Assembly: GCA_016716185.1 (NCBI GenBank)
Contig: JADJWV010000002.1
Location: 2,332,501 to 2,396,500 of the forward strand
Direction: 5' to 3'
Length of the DNA: 64,000 nt
Origin: Saprospiraceae bacterium
Lineage (GTDB): Bacteria > Bacteroidota > Bacteroidia > Chitinophagales > Saprospiraceae
Part shown: positions 55,435-64,000 of the stretch, piece by piece
How the letters are laid out: each line of letters opens with the position of its first letter
Position numbering within the stretch: position 1 is the first letter of the stretch
Notes under the pieces: model-generated
The model's database searches: none
Seen by the model: the letters and a program-made list of their open reading frames with translations, nothing else
Told to the model about the DNA's origin: nothing
Position numbers and translations under genes: made by a program

Positions 55435-56583
55435 TTATGATTGTACAGGCAAGGCATAATATTTCATTGCCGATGGTCCTGCAATGTCCGCCGAAGTAAA
55501 CTCTTTAAGTTCATTGTAAATTGAATCGCGTTCAATAGCCCGTCTGTTAACCTGCAAGATCAAATTGACAATTTCGTCCGTGGTCATGTTTGGATTTTGT
55601 TCTTCTGAACCTGCCATTGAATAAATTTTCGTGGAATCATCTATCGTACCGTCTATATCGTCCACTCCAAATGCTAAAGATAACTGTGCATAATCTCTTC
55701 CAAGCATGGGCCAATAGGATTTGATATGATCAAAATTATCGAGAAATATCCGTGAAACTGCATAATTTTTTAAATCATCCATCAAACTAACTTCTTCCAG
55801 ATGAGACATCTCGTTGTTTTTATTTCTGAATTTTAATGGAATGAATGTTTGAAAGCCCATGGTTTGATCTTGAAGTTCGCGTAAGCGTTGCATATGATCG
55901 ACGCGATGTGCATAAGTCTCTATATGACCATATAAAATAGTGGCATTTGATTTCATTCCTAATGCATGCCAGATCCGGTGAATGGAAAGCCATTCATCTG
56001 AAGAACACTTCCCACCTGCAATTTTCTTCCGGATCTCTTCGTCAAAAATCTCTGCACCTCCTCCCGGCATGGAGTCCACACCGGCTTCTTTGATCATCTT
56101 GAGTCCTTCGGCATAATCCACTTTAGCCTTCTTAAAAATATAATGGTATTCAACAGGAGTTAAAGCTTTTATATGAATTTCAGGGCGATGTTTTTTAATA
56201 GCCTGAAAAAAATTGATGTAAAATTCAAGGTCGTATTTTGGCATGACCCCGCCGACAATATGGACCTCGGTCACGGGCTTGGAATCAAAAGATTTAAATT
56301 GATCCATCATTTCTTCCAAGCTGTACTCCCACCCTTCTTCTCTTTTCTTTATCAATCTGGAATAGGAACAGAAACTACAGGTGTAAAGGCAAACATTTGT
56401 GGGCTCAATATGGAAATTCCGGTTAAAATAGGTTTTGTCGCCATGTTTCGCCTCACGGACCGAATTCGCGAGCATCGCCAGATAACTCAGATCATCGCAT
56501 TCGAATAATGCCAAACATTCTTCGGGGCTGATCCTCGATCCGGCCAATACCTTATCACCAATGCTTTCAAGTTTGATCTGCAT
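55435..56583 (-). CDS. mqnE: Aminodeoxyfutalosine synthase MqnE (radical SAM)
   Basis: 382 residues. [4Fe-4S] motif C65-x3-C69-x2-C72 (CLYTCSFC), preceded by NRNFHIEPTN. Conserved VHIVGGVMPKYD, PGGGAEIFDEEIRKKI and SNATILYGHIE. It joins enolpyruvoylbenzoate with SAM to give aminofutalosine. First gene of a three-gene operon with the phosphatase and mqnA. Confidence 0.92.
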   Translation of the reverse strand: MQIKLESIGDKVLAGSRISPEECLALFECDDLSYLAMLANSVREAKHGDKTYFNRNFHIEPTNVCLYTCSFCSYSRLIKKREEGWEYSLEEMMDQFKSFDSKPVTEVHIVGGVMPKYDLEFYINFFQAIKKHRPEIHIKALTPVEYHYIFKKAKVDYAEGLKMIKEAGVDSMPGGGAEIFDEEIRKKIAGGKCSSDEWLSIHRIWHALGMKSNATILYGHIETYAHRVDHMQRLRELQDQTMGFQTFIPLKFRNKNNEMSHLEEVSLMDDLKNYAVSRIFLDNFDHIKSYWPMLGRDYAQLSLAFGVDDIDGTIDDSTKIYSMAGSEEQNPNMTTDEIVNLILQVNRRAIERDSIYNELKEFTSADIAGPSAMKYYALPVQS

Positions 56584-56705
56584 ATATTTTAGTTACTCAA
56601 AGGAGCTGAATTCAGTCAGCTTCAAAATTACAACAACAAAATCCATGCTTGGTTGCTTAACCTGGTCAGAATAGAAATCCCCTGATTTTCGTTAGTTTTG
56701 CAAAC

Positions 56706-57602
56706 GTGCTTTCAATACTGATCCCCACTTTTCGTAGCGATGTTCGGGCGCTGGTAGCAGCTTTGCACCGTCAAGCCATGAATTTGAATGTTCCGTTCGA
56801 GATCATTGTATTAGACGATGCATCGGGAGAACCCTGGAATCAATTAAACGGGTCGATCCAGACCTGGGATCATTGTATCCTGAAAACCAATACTTCAAAT
56901 GTCGGCCGGGCAGCTGCAAGAAATATACTTGCACATGCCGCAAATTATCCCTGGTTGATTTATCTCGATGCGGATGTGCAGATTAAAAATCCGAGTTTTC
57001 TACTCAGGTATCTGGAAGTCATACAAACCAGCACGGCAAAAGTTATCTATGGCTCATGCACGTATCCTTTAGAAAAACCCAAAGACCCCGCCTACAGATT
57101 GCACTGGATGTATGGAACTAAAATTGAAAACCCGGATGTTCGTTTTAGAAAACTGGATCCTTACAAAACTTTTCACACGGTAAATTTTGCAGTAGAGAAA
57201 AAAATTCTTCTCGAATTTCCTTTTTACAATGTTATTACAACTTATGGCTATGAAGATCAGTTGTGGGCATCTGTTTTAAAACTACAAAAAATTGACATTC
57301 TTCACATCGACAACCCGGTCGTCCATCTGGGTATTCATCCTACGCGTCAGTTTTTAAGAAACACGGTTTCAGCAGTAAGAAATCTGATTCGCATCAACAA
57401 ATACAATCCTGTTCAAATGCAGACCAGCTTATCCAAAGTGGGTGGTTTCCTATTGAAATTTCGTTTGGATCGATTGGTTTTCTTCCTCTACAAAAAGTTT
57501 GAGAAAAAAATAATAAAGAATCTGCGCAGTGAAAATCCAAATCTTTTACACCTCCAGACATTTAAACTCGGAATCTATCTTCGGTTTTGGAACAAAAGTT
57601 AA
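56706..57602 (+). CDS. Family 2 glycosyltransferase
   Basis: 298 residues, GTG start. GT-A fold: LSILIPTFRSDVRALVAALHRQ, EIIVLDDASG, NVGRAAARNILA and metal-binding DAD in LIYLDADVQI. A later YGYEDQLWASVLK segment is the acceptor-side motif. Likely surface glycan or lipid glycosylation. It is divergent from mqnE by about 120 bp. Confidence 0.85.
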   Translation: MLSILIPTFRSDVRALVAALHRQAMNLNVPFEIIVLDDASGEPWNQLNGSIQTWDHCILKTNTSNVGRAAARNILAHAANYPWLIYLDADVQIKNPSFLLRYLEVIQTSTAKVIYGSCTYPLEKPKDPAYRLHWMYGTKIENPDVRFRKLDPYKTFHTVNFAVEKKILLEFPFYNVITTYGYEDQLWASVLKLQKIDILHIDNPVVHLGIHPTRQFLRNTVSAVRNLIRINKYNPVQMQTSLSKVGGFLLKFRLDRLVFFLYKKFEKKIIKNLRSENPNLLHLQTFKLGIYLRFWNKS

Positions 57603-57697
57603 GAAAGATATTTTGTTAATAAATCTTATATAATTTCCATGGCACTCGTTAACTTGCATTGAATTCGGGTATCCCAATCAAAAACGAACAAAGCAGG

Positions 57698-60520
57698 ATG
57701 AAACCAAAAAAGAACATATTGCATAATATTTTAATGTATTTATGTTTTGTTATCAGTATTTCACAACAATTAAATGCCCAAAATACCCTGATCGGCGTAC
57801 TAAAAGATGCGAAATCAGGTGAGCCTCTAATAGGAGCGACTGTTCTGATCAAAGGAACGGCCCAGGGCACTACAACGGATTTCAATGGACAGTTTCTATT
57901 AAAATTTGATCAAGCCTTGCCAGTTACTCTCGAATGCCGGTATAGCGGATATGCGTCAAAAATGATTGAGATGTCTGCCACATCCAAAAACCTGATTATT
58001 GAGATGGAAGAGGAGAGTGTCATGATCGATGTTGTTGAAATCAGCGGACAGCGCATCAGCGACAAACAAAAATCATCTCCCCTGACGGTTGAATCCATGG
58101 ATCTCATAGCCATCCGTGAAACTCCAAGTGCAAGTTTTTACGATGGCCTGGGTTCTCTGAAGGACGTAGATCTGACAACGGCAAGCCTTGGATTCACGAT
58201 TATAAATACACGAGGCTTTAACAGTACCAGTCCGGTGCGCTCCCTTCAAATCATCGATGGTGTCGACAATCAATCTCCCGGACTCAATTTTTCTTTGGGA
58301 AATTTTCTGGGCTCTTGCGAACTGGATGTAAATAAAGTTGATCTCATCGTGGGCGCCAGTTCGGCTTTTTACGGTCCCAACGCGTTCAATGGGGTAATAA
58401 GTATGGAAACCAAAAACCCCTTTATCCAAAAAGGATTGAGTTTTCAACTCAAAGCCGGTGAACGAAATTTATTAGATGCCTGTTTGAGGTGGGCCGATGC
58501 TTTTAAAAATAAAAACGGACAGGAATTCTTTGCTTATAAATTGAATTTATTTTATTTGACCGCCAATGATTGGGAAGCTGATAACAAGGATGCGGTTTAC
58601 AATTCAATTTCATCCATCGACAATCCCGGTGGATACGATGCCGTCAATACCTATGGCGATGAATATCAGGCCGAGTTTGATTACCGGAATGCAATCATTA
58701 CATATCCCGGACTAAATATTTTTCACAGAAGAGGATACCGGGAAAAAGATCTCGTCGACTATAAATCAACCAACTTTAAGACCAATGCTGCGTTTCACTT
58801 TAGATTAAAGCCCAGCCTCAGCTATGCCTCCCCCGAACTCATCCTTTCATCAAGCGCTGGAGGAGGATCGACCGTTTACCAGGGTGACAACAGGTACAGT
58901 CTGAAAAACATAAGTTTTTTTCAGCACCGAATTGAATTACAAAAAAGAGAAAAATACTTTCTTCGGTTTTATGCTACCCATGAAAATTCAGGCGATTCTT
59001 ACGATCCCTATTTCACCGCTCTCAAACTCCAACAAGCAGCCAGCGATAATTTTAATTGGGTAACAGCATACAGCAATTACTGGACTTTAAACGTGGTTCC
59101 TAAAATAAATTCTAAAGACGGATATCCTAAAATTCTGGATTATCTGGGTCGTCCCAATGAATACAAGGCTGCTGTCAATACATTTTTGTTTGGTTTGCAG
59201 GACTCCCTTAGCTATTGGCAAAGTCTTGCACAGATATTTGCTAATACAGGAAATTCACAATTGCGAACCAACTCTTATTTTGAACCGGGCACAGCAGATT
59301 TTCAACGGGAATTCGACGACATTACTTCCCGGATTTCCTTTTCTGAAGGAGGCACAAAATTTTACGACAGATCCGCACTGGTGCACGGGCACGGTGAATA
59401 TATTTTTACAGACCTGGTCCAATCTTCTGGGATCAATGATCTCGATGTAGTGATTGGTGCCAGCGGACGCATGTATTATCCCGATTCAAAGGGTTCCATT
59501 TTATTAGACACCGGTACAGCCAACATCAATACTTACGAATATGGTTTTTATGCCGGCTCCAACCTGAGTTTCCTGAACAACAACATGCGTTTTAACTTTA
59601 CCGGAAGAATTGACAAACACGAGAATTTTGAATATTTATTTTCTCCGGCGGCCTCAATTGTTTACCAACCATCCAAAAACAATTATTTCAGAATTTCTTT
59701 TTCATCGGCCATTCGCAATCCCACCCTCTCCGACCAATATCTTCACTACAATGTAGGACGTGCCGTATTACTAGGAAATATCAATGGGATCAACGATTTA
59801 ATTACTGTAAACTCATTTGTCGATTTTCTGAATAGTGGAATACGCGACACACTCGAATATTTCAATGTTCCGGCAATCAGACCAGAGAAAGTTAAAACCA
59901 TTGAGATCGGATACCGTTCGACTTTATTCAATTGCCTTTATGCTGATTTGGGTTATTACTATAGCAAGTACGAAGATTTTATTGGATATCAAATCGGCAT
60001 TGATGCATTTATTCCACAGGGCAGCGCACTTCCCACCAGCGTTCAGGCATACCGCGTGAGTGCGAATGCGCGTGACAAAGTAACTACCCAAGGCTTTTCA
60101 GTTGGATTGAATTATTTTTTTAATCAACTTTATCAACTCAAAGGAAATTACAGCTGGAATGTATTGAACACACAAACAGATGATCCCATTATTCCGGCTT
60201 TTAATACACCCGAGCACAAATACAATGTTGGACTCAGCGGAAGGGATCTTGAAATTTTAGGCATTAAAAATTTGGGATTCAGCATCAATTACAAATGGAT
60301 CAAAGGATTCATTTTTGAAGGTTCTCCTCAGTTTACAGGTTTCATTCCAACTTACAGTCTGACCGACGCACAATTGAACTGGAACTGGAAATCGCAAAAT
60401 ACTACGTTTAAAATCGGAGCGTCCAATGTATTCAATCAAAAAAGTTATCAAACTTATGGCGGACCGCTTATTGGAAGATTAGCATACATCAGCATTCTTT
60501 ATGAACTCAGAAAAAATTAA
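57698..60520 (+). CDS. TonB-dependent outer-membrane receptor with carboxypeptidase-like N-domain
   Basis: 940 residues from the ATG at 57698; the upstream TTG is not needed for the signal peptide. Signal ILMYLCFVISISQQLNAQ, CarboxypepD_reg-like domain (LKDAKSGEPLIGATVLIKGTAQGTTTDFNGQFLL), plug (VEISGQRISDKQKSSPLTVESMDL... INTRGFNSTSPVRSLQIIDGVDNQ) and a 22-strand-type barrel to YISILYELRKN. It takes up a ligand with TonB energy. No SusD partner follows; a secreted hydrolase-like gene does, 21 bp later. Confidence 0.9.
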   Translation: MKPKKNILHNILMYLCFVISISQQLNAQNTLIGVLKDAKSGEPLIGATVLIKGTAQGTTTDFNGQFLLKFDQALPVTLECRYSGYASKMIEMSATSKNLIIEMEEESVMIDVVEISGQRISDKQKSSPLTVESMDLIAIRETPSASFYDGLGSLKDVDLTTASLGFTIINTRGFNSTSPVRSLQIIDGVDNQSPGLNFSLGNFLGSCELDVNKVDLIVGASSAFYGPNAFNGVISMETKNPFIQKGLSFQLKAGERNLLDACLRWADAFKNKNGQEFFAYKLNLFYLTANDWEADNKDAVYNSISSIDNPGGYDAVNTYGDEYQAEFDYRNAIITYPGLNIFHRRGYREKDLVDYKSTNFKTNAAFHFRLKPSLSYASPELILSSSAGGGSTVYQGDNRYSLKNISFFQHRIELQKREKYFLRFYATHENSGDSYDPYFTALKLQQAASDNFNWVTAYSNYWTLNVVPKINSKDGYPKILDYLGRPNEYKAAVNTFLFGLQDSLSYWQSLAQIFANTGNSQLRTNSYFEPGTADFQREFDDITSRISFSEGGTKFYDRSALVHGHGEYIFTDLVQSSGINDLDVVIGASGRMYYPDSKGSILLDTGTANINTYEYGFYAGSNLSFLNNNMRFNFTGRIDKHENFEYLFSPAASIVYQPSKNNYFRISFSSAIRNPTLSDQYLHYNVGRAVLLGNINGINDLITVNSFVDFLNSGIRDTLEYFNVPAIRPEKVKTIEIGYRSTLFNCLYADLGYYYSKYEDFIGYQIGIDAFIPQGSALPTSVQAYRVSANARDKVTTQGFSVGLNYFFNQLYQLKGNYSWNVLNTQTDDPIIPAFNTPEHKYNVGLSGRDLEILGIKNLGFSINYKWIKGFIFEGSPQFTGFIPTYSLTDAQLNWNWKSQNTTFKIGASNVFNQKSYQTYGGPLIGRLAYISILYELRKN

Positions 60521-60541
60521 TTAAACCATAAAATTTCAACT

Positions 60542-62131
60542 ATGAAAAAATTTTACTTCTTATTATTTCTCTTTGTCATAGCATTTCAGTTCTCTTGGGC
60601 ACAGAGAAGATATCTGGATCCCATGTTTCCTGTATTAAGGACCGCAGACGTGGTTTATGGTAAAAATATTTCTATCATTACCGGAATGCCTGCTACTGAA
60701 GACCTGAAAGCAGATATTTACACTCCTGCCGGTGACAGTAAAACAGACAGACCTCTCGTCCTGATTGCCCATACCGGTAGTTTTCTGCCACCTTTGTACA
60801 ATGGACAGATCACAGGTGCCAGAACAGATTCAACGGTTGTAAATACTGCGGCATATCTTGCCTCCAGAGGTTTCGTGGTAGCCGCATATACCTATCGATT
60901 GGGATGGCTGCCAACATCACCTGACCAAAATGCAAGAACAGGCTCCCTGTTACAAGCTGCATATAGAGGCATACAGGACACCCGAAGCTGCATTCGCTAC
61001 TTTAAAGAATCTGTGGCTGAATACAACAATCCTTATGGCATTGATCCTTCAAAAATCTGTGTATGGGGTATAGGTACAGGAGGATATCTTGCTCTGGGTT
61101 CCGGCAGTTTAAATGACTTTGGGGAAGTTACATTGCCTAAATTCATCAACACACAAACTTTACTTCCATTTATTGACAGTACGCTGATGGGCAATATGTA
61201 TGGGACGACACAAACTCCCCTATGTCTGCCAAATCATCCCAACTACAGCTCTAACTTTCAGTTAAGTGTAAATCTGGGTGGAGCTTTGGGCGATTCTTCC
61301 TGGCTCGATGGAGAAGATATTGAACCGGCATATACCGGGGTTCATTGTACAAATGACTTTTTTGCTCCTTACTACGAAGGTCCGGTCATTGTTCCTACTA
61401 CAAATCAATTTGTGATTTATGCAACGGGGACGAGAAAATGCATTGAAGTTGCTAACAATCTTGGAAGCAACGATATTTTAAAAAATGTAGATCCTCTGCT
61501 CGATGTGATGAAAAGTGGAATCGATGCACAAAAAGCAACACAAACGATTCTGCCTTTGACTATGCAAAATATTCTGCTTGGCACCGATAATTTTTATGGT
61601 TTCGAGACCCCATTAATCTATAATGGCAGAGTTACTCCGCAAGGTTCTCCCTGGGAATGGTGGGATCTAAACACCTTGCGGGTTATCGTTCAAATCGTGA
61701 ATGCACAACGAGGTACCAATTTCAATGCAGATACCTTACATCTTAATGGATTAGCAACAAATCCGGATATGAGCGCTGACAAAGGAAGAGCATACCTCGA
61801 TACTACGTTCAGACTTGTATTACCCAGAATGTGCGTTGCCCTTGATCTGGGCTGTCAGGCAGTTGGTCTAAAAGAAGTGGAAGCACATGAAATAGGACTC
61901 TCCATTTCACCGGTGCCCGCTGTTCATCAGTTAAGATTTGAGACATCTAACGATCAACCCATGCAATCTATTCACGTATATGACATCCATGGCAAGCTGG
62001 TCAAAGCACATACGGATATTAACTCCAATACCTTTGTGATGCCACGTAATCAACTCCAGGCAGGATTTTACATCAGTCAAATCAGGACCAGGGATCATAT
62101 TGTAACAAAACAGATACTTATACAAGACTAA
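60542..62131 (+). CDS. Secreted alpha/beta-hydrolase-like protein with T9SS domain, nucleophile replaced
   Basis: 529 residues, signal peptide (FYFLLFLFVIAFQFSWAQ). The hydrolase fold shows LKADIYTPAGDSKTDRPLVLIAHTGSF, FVVAAYTYRLGW and the nucleophile elbow WGIGTGGYLAL. The usual Ser of G-x-S-x-G is Gly here, so normal esterase activity is doubtful. The C-terminal ~80 residues (LSISPVPAVHQLRFET... TKQILIQD) are a T9SS domain. Probably a binding or modified enzyme serving the TonB receptor upstream. Confidence 0.7.
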   Translation: MKKFYFLLFLFVIAFQFSWAQRRYLDPMFPVLRTADVVYGKNISIITGMPATEDLKADIYTPAGDSKTDRPLVLIAHTGSFLPPLYNGQITGARTDSTVVNTAAYLASRGFVVAAYTYRLGWLPTSPDQNARTGSLLQAAYRGIQDTRSCIRYFKESVAEYNNPYGIDPSKICVWGIGTGGYLALGSGSLNDFGEVTLPKFINTQTLLPFIDSTLMGNMYGTTQTPLCLPNHPNYSSNFQLSVNLGGALGDSSWLDGEDIEPAYTGVHCTNDFFAPYYEGPVIVPTTNQFVIYATGTRKCIEVANNLGSNDILKNVDPLLDVMKSGIDAQKATQTILPLTMQNILLGTDNFYGFETPLIYNGRVTPQGSPWEWWDLNTLRVIVQIVNAQRGTNFNADTLHLNGLATNPDMSADKGRAYLDTTFRLVLPRMCVALDLGCQAVGLKEVEAHEIGLSISPVPAVHQLRFETSNDQPMQSIHVYDIHGKLVKAHTDINSNTFVMPRNQLQAGFYISQIRTRDHIVTKQILIQD

Positions 62132-62154
62132 CAAAAACTGAATTTAAATATGAG

Positions 62155-62186
62155 GAGGTCACCGTTGTGTGGCCTCTTTTTTTTTA
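62155..62186 (+). terminator. Rho-independent terminator
   Basis: Stem GAGGTCAC / GTGGCCTC (8 bp with one G-T pair), 6-nt loop, then a run of T. It lies 24 bp behind the hydrolase-like gene and ends the receptor operon. Confidence 0.85.
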
Positions 62187-62222
62187 CACACAGTCAGCGG
62201 AATTGTAAATCGATGCGGAACG

Positions 62223-62478
62223 AGGCTTTTAGGCGTGGAGGCGTTTAGGCGTGGAGGCGTGGAGGCGTGGAGGCGTGGAGGCATTTAGGCGTGGAGGCTT
62301 TTAGGCGTGGAGGCATTTAGGCGTGGAGGCGTTTAGGCGTGGAGGCTTTTAGGCGTGGAGGCGTTTAGGCGTGGAGGCTTTTAGGCGTGGAGGCGTTTAG
62401 GCGTGGAGGCTTTTAGGCGTGGAGGCTTTTAGGCTTTTAGGCTTTTAGGCTTTTAGGCTTTTAGGCTTTTAGGCTTTT
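62223..62478. repeat. 8-bp tandem array, 32 units of AGGC(G/T)TTT and AGGCGTGG
   Basis: 256 bp in strict 8-bp register. Units are AGGCTTTT, AGGCGTTT, AGGCGTGG and a few AGGCATTT; the right end is pure AGGCTTTT. Starts about 40 bp after the terminator. Confidence 0.95.
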
Positions 62479-62616
62479 AGAAAGAAAATACACATGAACA
62501 GCAATGGTTCATTCACTAAATAATTTAATCAAAATGTTTAATTCAAGAAACTAATTTCAATGAACAAACGTTCGTTTACTAATTACTACTAACTAATAAT
62601 TATTATCTATTAGTTA

Positions 62617-63579
62617 TTAGTTATAATCATTTGTTTTTTCGATGCGGATGATTTCCGTATAATCCCGGAGAAGTGTTCTGATGTTATTTGATTTCTGGAT
62701 GACGAATTCCGTAATCAACCAGCCAAGCAAACCGCACATAATTCCTGCAAGAATATCGATCACATAATGATGTTGTGTATAGATTGCAGCCCACCATATA
62801 CCAATAGTCAACGATCCCAATACCAGACTCCATTTATAATATTTATTCTTTACACTGTATATAAAACCAACCAGTGGATATGCTGCATGAAGAGAAGGAA
62901 ATGCTGCAAAAACGTTTGAACTCTTTTCATACATACCCTTATACAAATCAAAATTCAAAAGTGCATCCACTCTTAATAAACCAGCTGCATTTCCTGGAGT
63001 ACTGGCAATAAAATCAAAACCATATTGCTGAACATACCAGGGTGGTGCTGCAGGGTAAGTATAATAAAGTATAAAACCCAGAATATTGCTTACTAAAAAA
63101 CAAATAGAAAATTTTAATAATTGATAGGGATCTTTTACAAACAAATAAAATCCAAAAGCCAGCGGAACCGGTACCCAATTGATATAACACAGACCCGCCA
63201 TGGCATCGCAGAAAAAGCATAAATTTTTTGCAAAGTATTCATTGGGGGTAAGTACTTCACCTTGATATGGAATTCCAAAGAATCTCTTTTCCCAATCGTA
63301 TAAATCGCGAATGCTGACGTCCTGAAATAAATAATTAGGAAAGGCCTTCATTCCATCCCATATAATCCAATAGATTAAAAAAACAATAAAGGCAATTACG
63401 AATTTTTTACCGATAGGGTGTATCGTATAAGCGGTTAGACAAAATATGGACAAAAAAATGTGCTCGCCTTTAATCCCGATCAACGTGTTAAAGACAAATA
63501 AATACAACAATACTACCCCAAGGACTATATATTTGTCTGTACTGATTTTAAACACTGCAATTGTATTTTTATCACTCAA
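62617..63579 (-). CDS. Inositol-phosphorylceramide-synthase-like (AUR1-type) PAP2 membrane protein
   Basis: 320 residues, at least eight membrane segments; start probably the TTG at 63579, since no ATG is near. AUR1-type motifs: YPAAPPWYVQQYG, FPSLHAAYPL and YTQHHYVIDILAG, giving the catalytic His pair and Asp. In Bacteroides the equivalent enzyme moves phosphoinositol to ceramide. It lies 46 bp behind a CDP-alcohol phosphatidyltransferase, as in the Bacteroides inositol-lipid cluster. Confidence 0.72.
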   Translation of the reverse strand: MSDKNTIAVFKISTDKYIVLGVVLLYLFVFNTLIGIKGEHIFLSIFCLTAYTIHPIGKKFVIAFIVFLIYWIIWDGMKAFPNYLFQDVSIRDLYDWEKRFFGIPYQGEVLTPNEYFAKNLCFFCDAMAGLCYINWVPVPLAFGFYLFVKDPYQLLKFSICFLVSNILGFILYYTYPAAPPWYVQQYGFDFIASTPGNAAGLLRVDALLNFDLYKGMYEKSSNVFAAFPSLHAAYPLVGFIYSVKNKYYKWSLVLGSLTIGIWWAAIYTQHHYVIDILAGIMCGLLGWLITEFVIQKSNNIRTLLRDYTEIIRIEKTNDYN

Positions 63580-63625
63580 AATACCAATGGCAAATTTAGC
63601 TTACACCACGAGATATTCAAGAGAA

Positions 63626-64000
63626 TTATGAATCCAATGTTCTTTTGCAGTGCATCAATCTGGTATATGCAGTATAATTTGCCATTATGGCCAAAGCTGC
63701 AATGGGCAAGGTAAAAAATGAAATGGTTTCGAAAATATGAAAGGGAATACCTTGAATGTGCCAATAAAAATCCCCAAAAAAGTAAGACATCAAACCACAT
63801 AAAATTCCGGATAGTCCCAGCGTTATGATCCGTTCAGGCCTTTGCATGAGTCCGTCACTGCAACTGATTCCTAGACCTTCCGCTCTGGCGCGGATATAAC
63901 TCACCATCATAGATCCGATCATTGCGATAAAAGCAAAGAGGGAGCTTAAAAAATAGTGATAGGATACCAGATAGTAACAGATGCCTAAAAACATGACCAA
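63626..64000 (-). CDS. CDP-alcohol phosphatidyltransferase, N-terminus outside window
   Basis: The last ~124 residues of a membrane enzyme with four hydrophobic segments. The stretch SYIRARAEGLGISCSDGLMQRPERI matches the region after the active site in archaetidylinositol/phosphatidylinositol-phosphate synthases. The DG-x2-AR-x8-G-x3-D-x3-D motif lies beyond the window. The neighbour suggests phosphatidylinositol-phosphate synthase. Confidence 0.7.
   Translation of the reverse strand: MVMFLGICYYLVSYHYFLSSLFAFIAMIGSMMVSYIRARAEGLGISCSDGLMQRPERIITLGLSGILCGLMSYFFGDFYWHIQGIPFHIFETISFFTLPIAALAIMANYTAYTRLMHCKRTLDS

Overview
The window comes from a Bacteroidota chromosome, most likely a Saprospiria-type environmental bacterium. 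The evidence is several secreted proteins with type IX secretion (T9SS) C-terminal sorting domains, a TonB-dependent receptor with a carboxypeptidase-like N-domain, sphingolipid and inositol-lipid genes, futalosine-pathway menaquinone genes, and low-GC intergenic DNA rich in short repeats. The genus cannot be fixed from sequence reading alone. Six single-base frameshifts in otherwise well conserved genes between about 17.3 and 28.4 kb look more like long-read assembly indels than real decay.

Region 1 (1 to ~16.93 kb) is one end of an integrative element inserted exactly at the 3' end of mnmE. Its integration end holds a tyrosine recombinase, an excisionase-like protein with a zinc-finger-like N-terminus, four TGGGCAACAA direct repeats, two small unknown genes, a second excisionase-like HTH protein and a VirE-N/DUF3987 primase-helicase-like protein. 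The cargo is a tightly packed minus-strand defence operon (11.3 kb down past position 1). In transcription order it encodes an XRE regulator, an HSDR_N-N6-adenine methyltransferase fusion, an HsdS specificity subunit, a coiled-coil/RAMA-like protein, a 61-aa protein, a DndD-type SMC-like ATPase, a DndE-like/HerA ATPase fusion, a long prokaryotic Argonaute lacking the canonical catalytic Asp residues, and a ParB-like protein cut by the window edge. No DndC sulfurtransferase and no HsdR translocase are visible. The layout suggests adenine methylation as the self-mark with a Dnd-like plus Argonaute effector arm. This is the most interesting system in the window.

Region 2 (17-30 kb): frameshifted mnmE; a complete IS5-family element with inverted repeats and a 4-bp target duplication; a small membrane protein; feoA-feoB (ferrous iron uptake); an ECF sigma factor with its membrane/barrel partner; a 30-unit 8-bp tandem array; a patch of CCCCTACGGGG hairpin repeats with a perfect 177-bp duplication; an M1 aminopeptidase and an MFS exporter.

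Region 3 (30-42.5 kb): a family 4 glycosyltransferase with an NDP-sugar epimerase, a GH30 secreted glycosidase, and a sphingolipid cluster (serine palmitoyltransferase, a GNAT-fold bacterial ceramide synthase candidate, a fatty-acid hydroxylase, a sphingomyelin-synthase-like enzyme and a PAP2 phosphatase). An outer-membrane protein/haloperoxidase-type PAP2 lipoprotein pair follows.

Region 4 (42.9-52.5 kb): large secreted or lipoprotein genes of unknown role, then a tRNA-Pro gene followed by five tandem relics of its own 3' end and terminator, hexamer minisatellites, a four-helix-bundle protein and tRNA-Ser.

Region 5 (52.4-64 kb): dnaA, a futalosine-pathway operon (mqnE, histidine phosphatase, mqnA), a GT2 glycosyltransferase, a TonB-dependent receptor paired with a secreted alpha/beta-hydrolase-like protein, a second 8-bp tandem array, and at the right edge an inositol-phosphorylceramide-synthase-like PAP2 protein behind a truncated CDP-alcohol phosphatidyltransferase.
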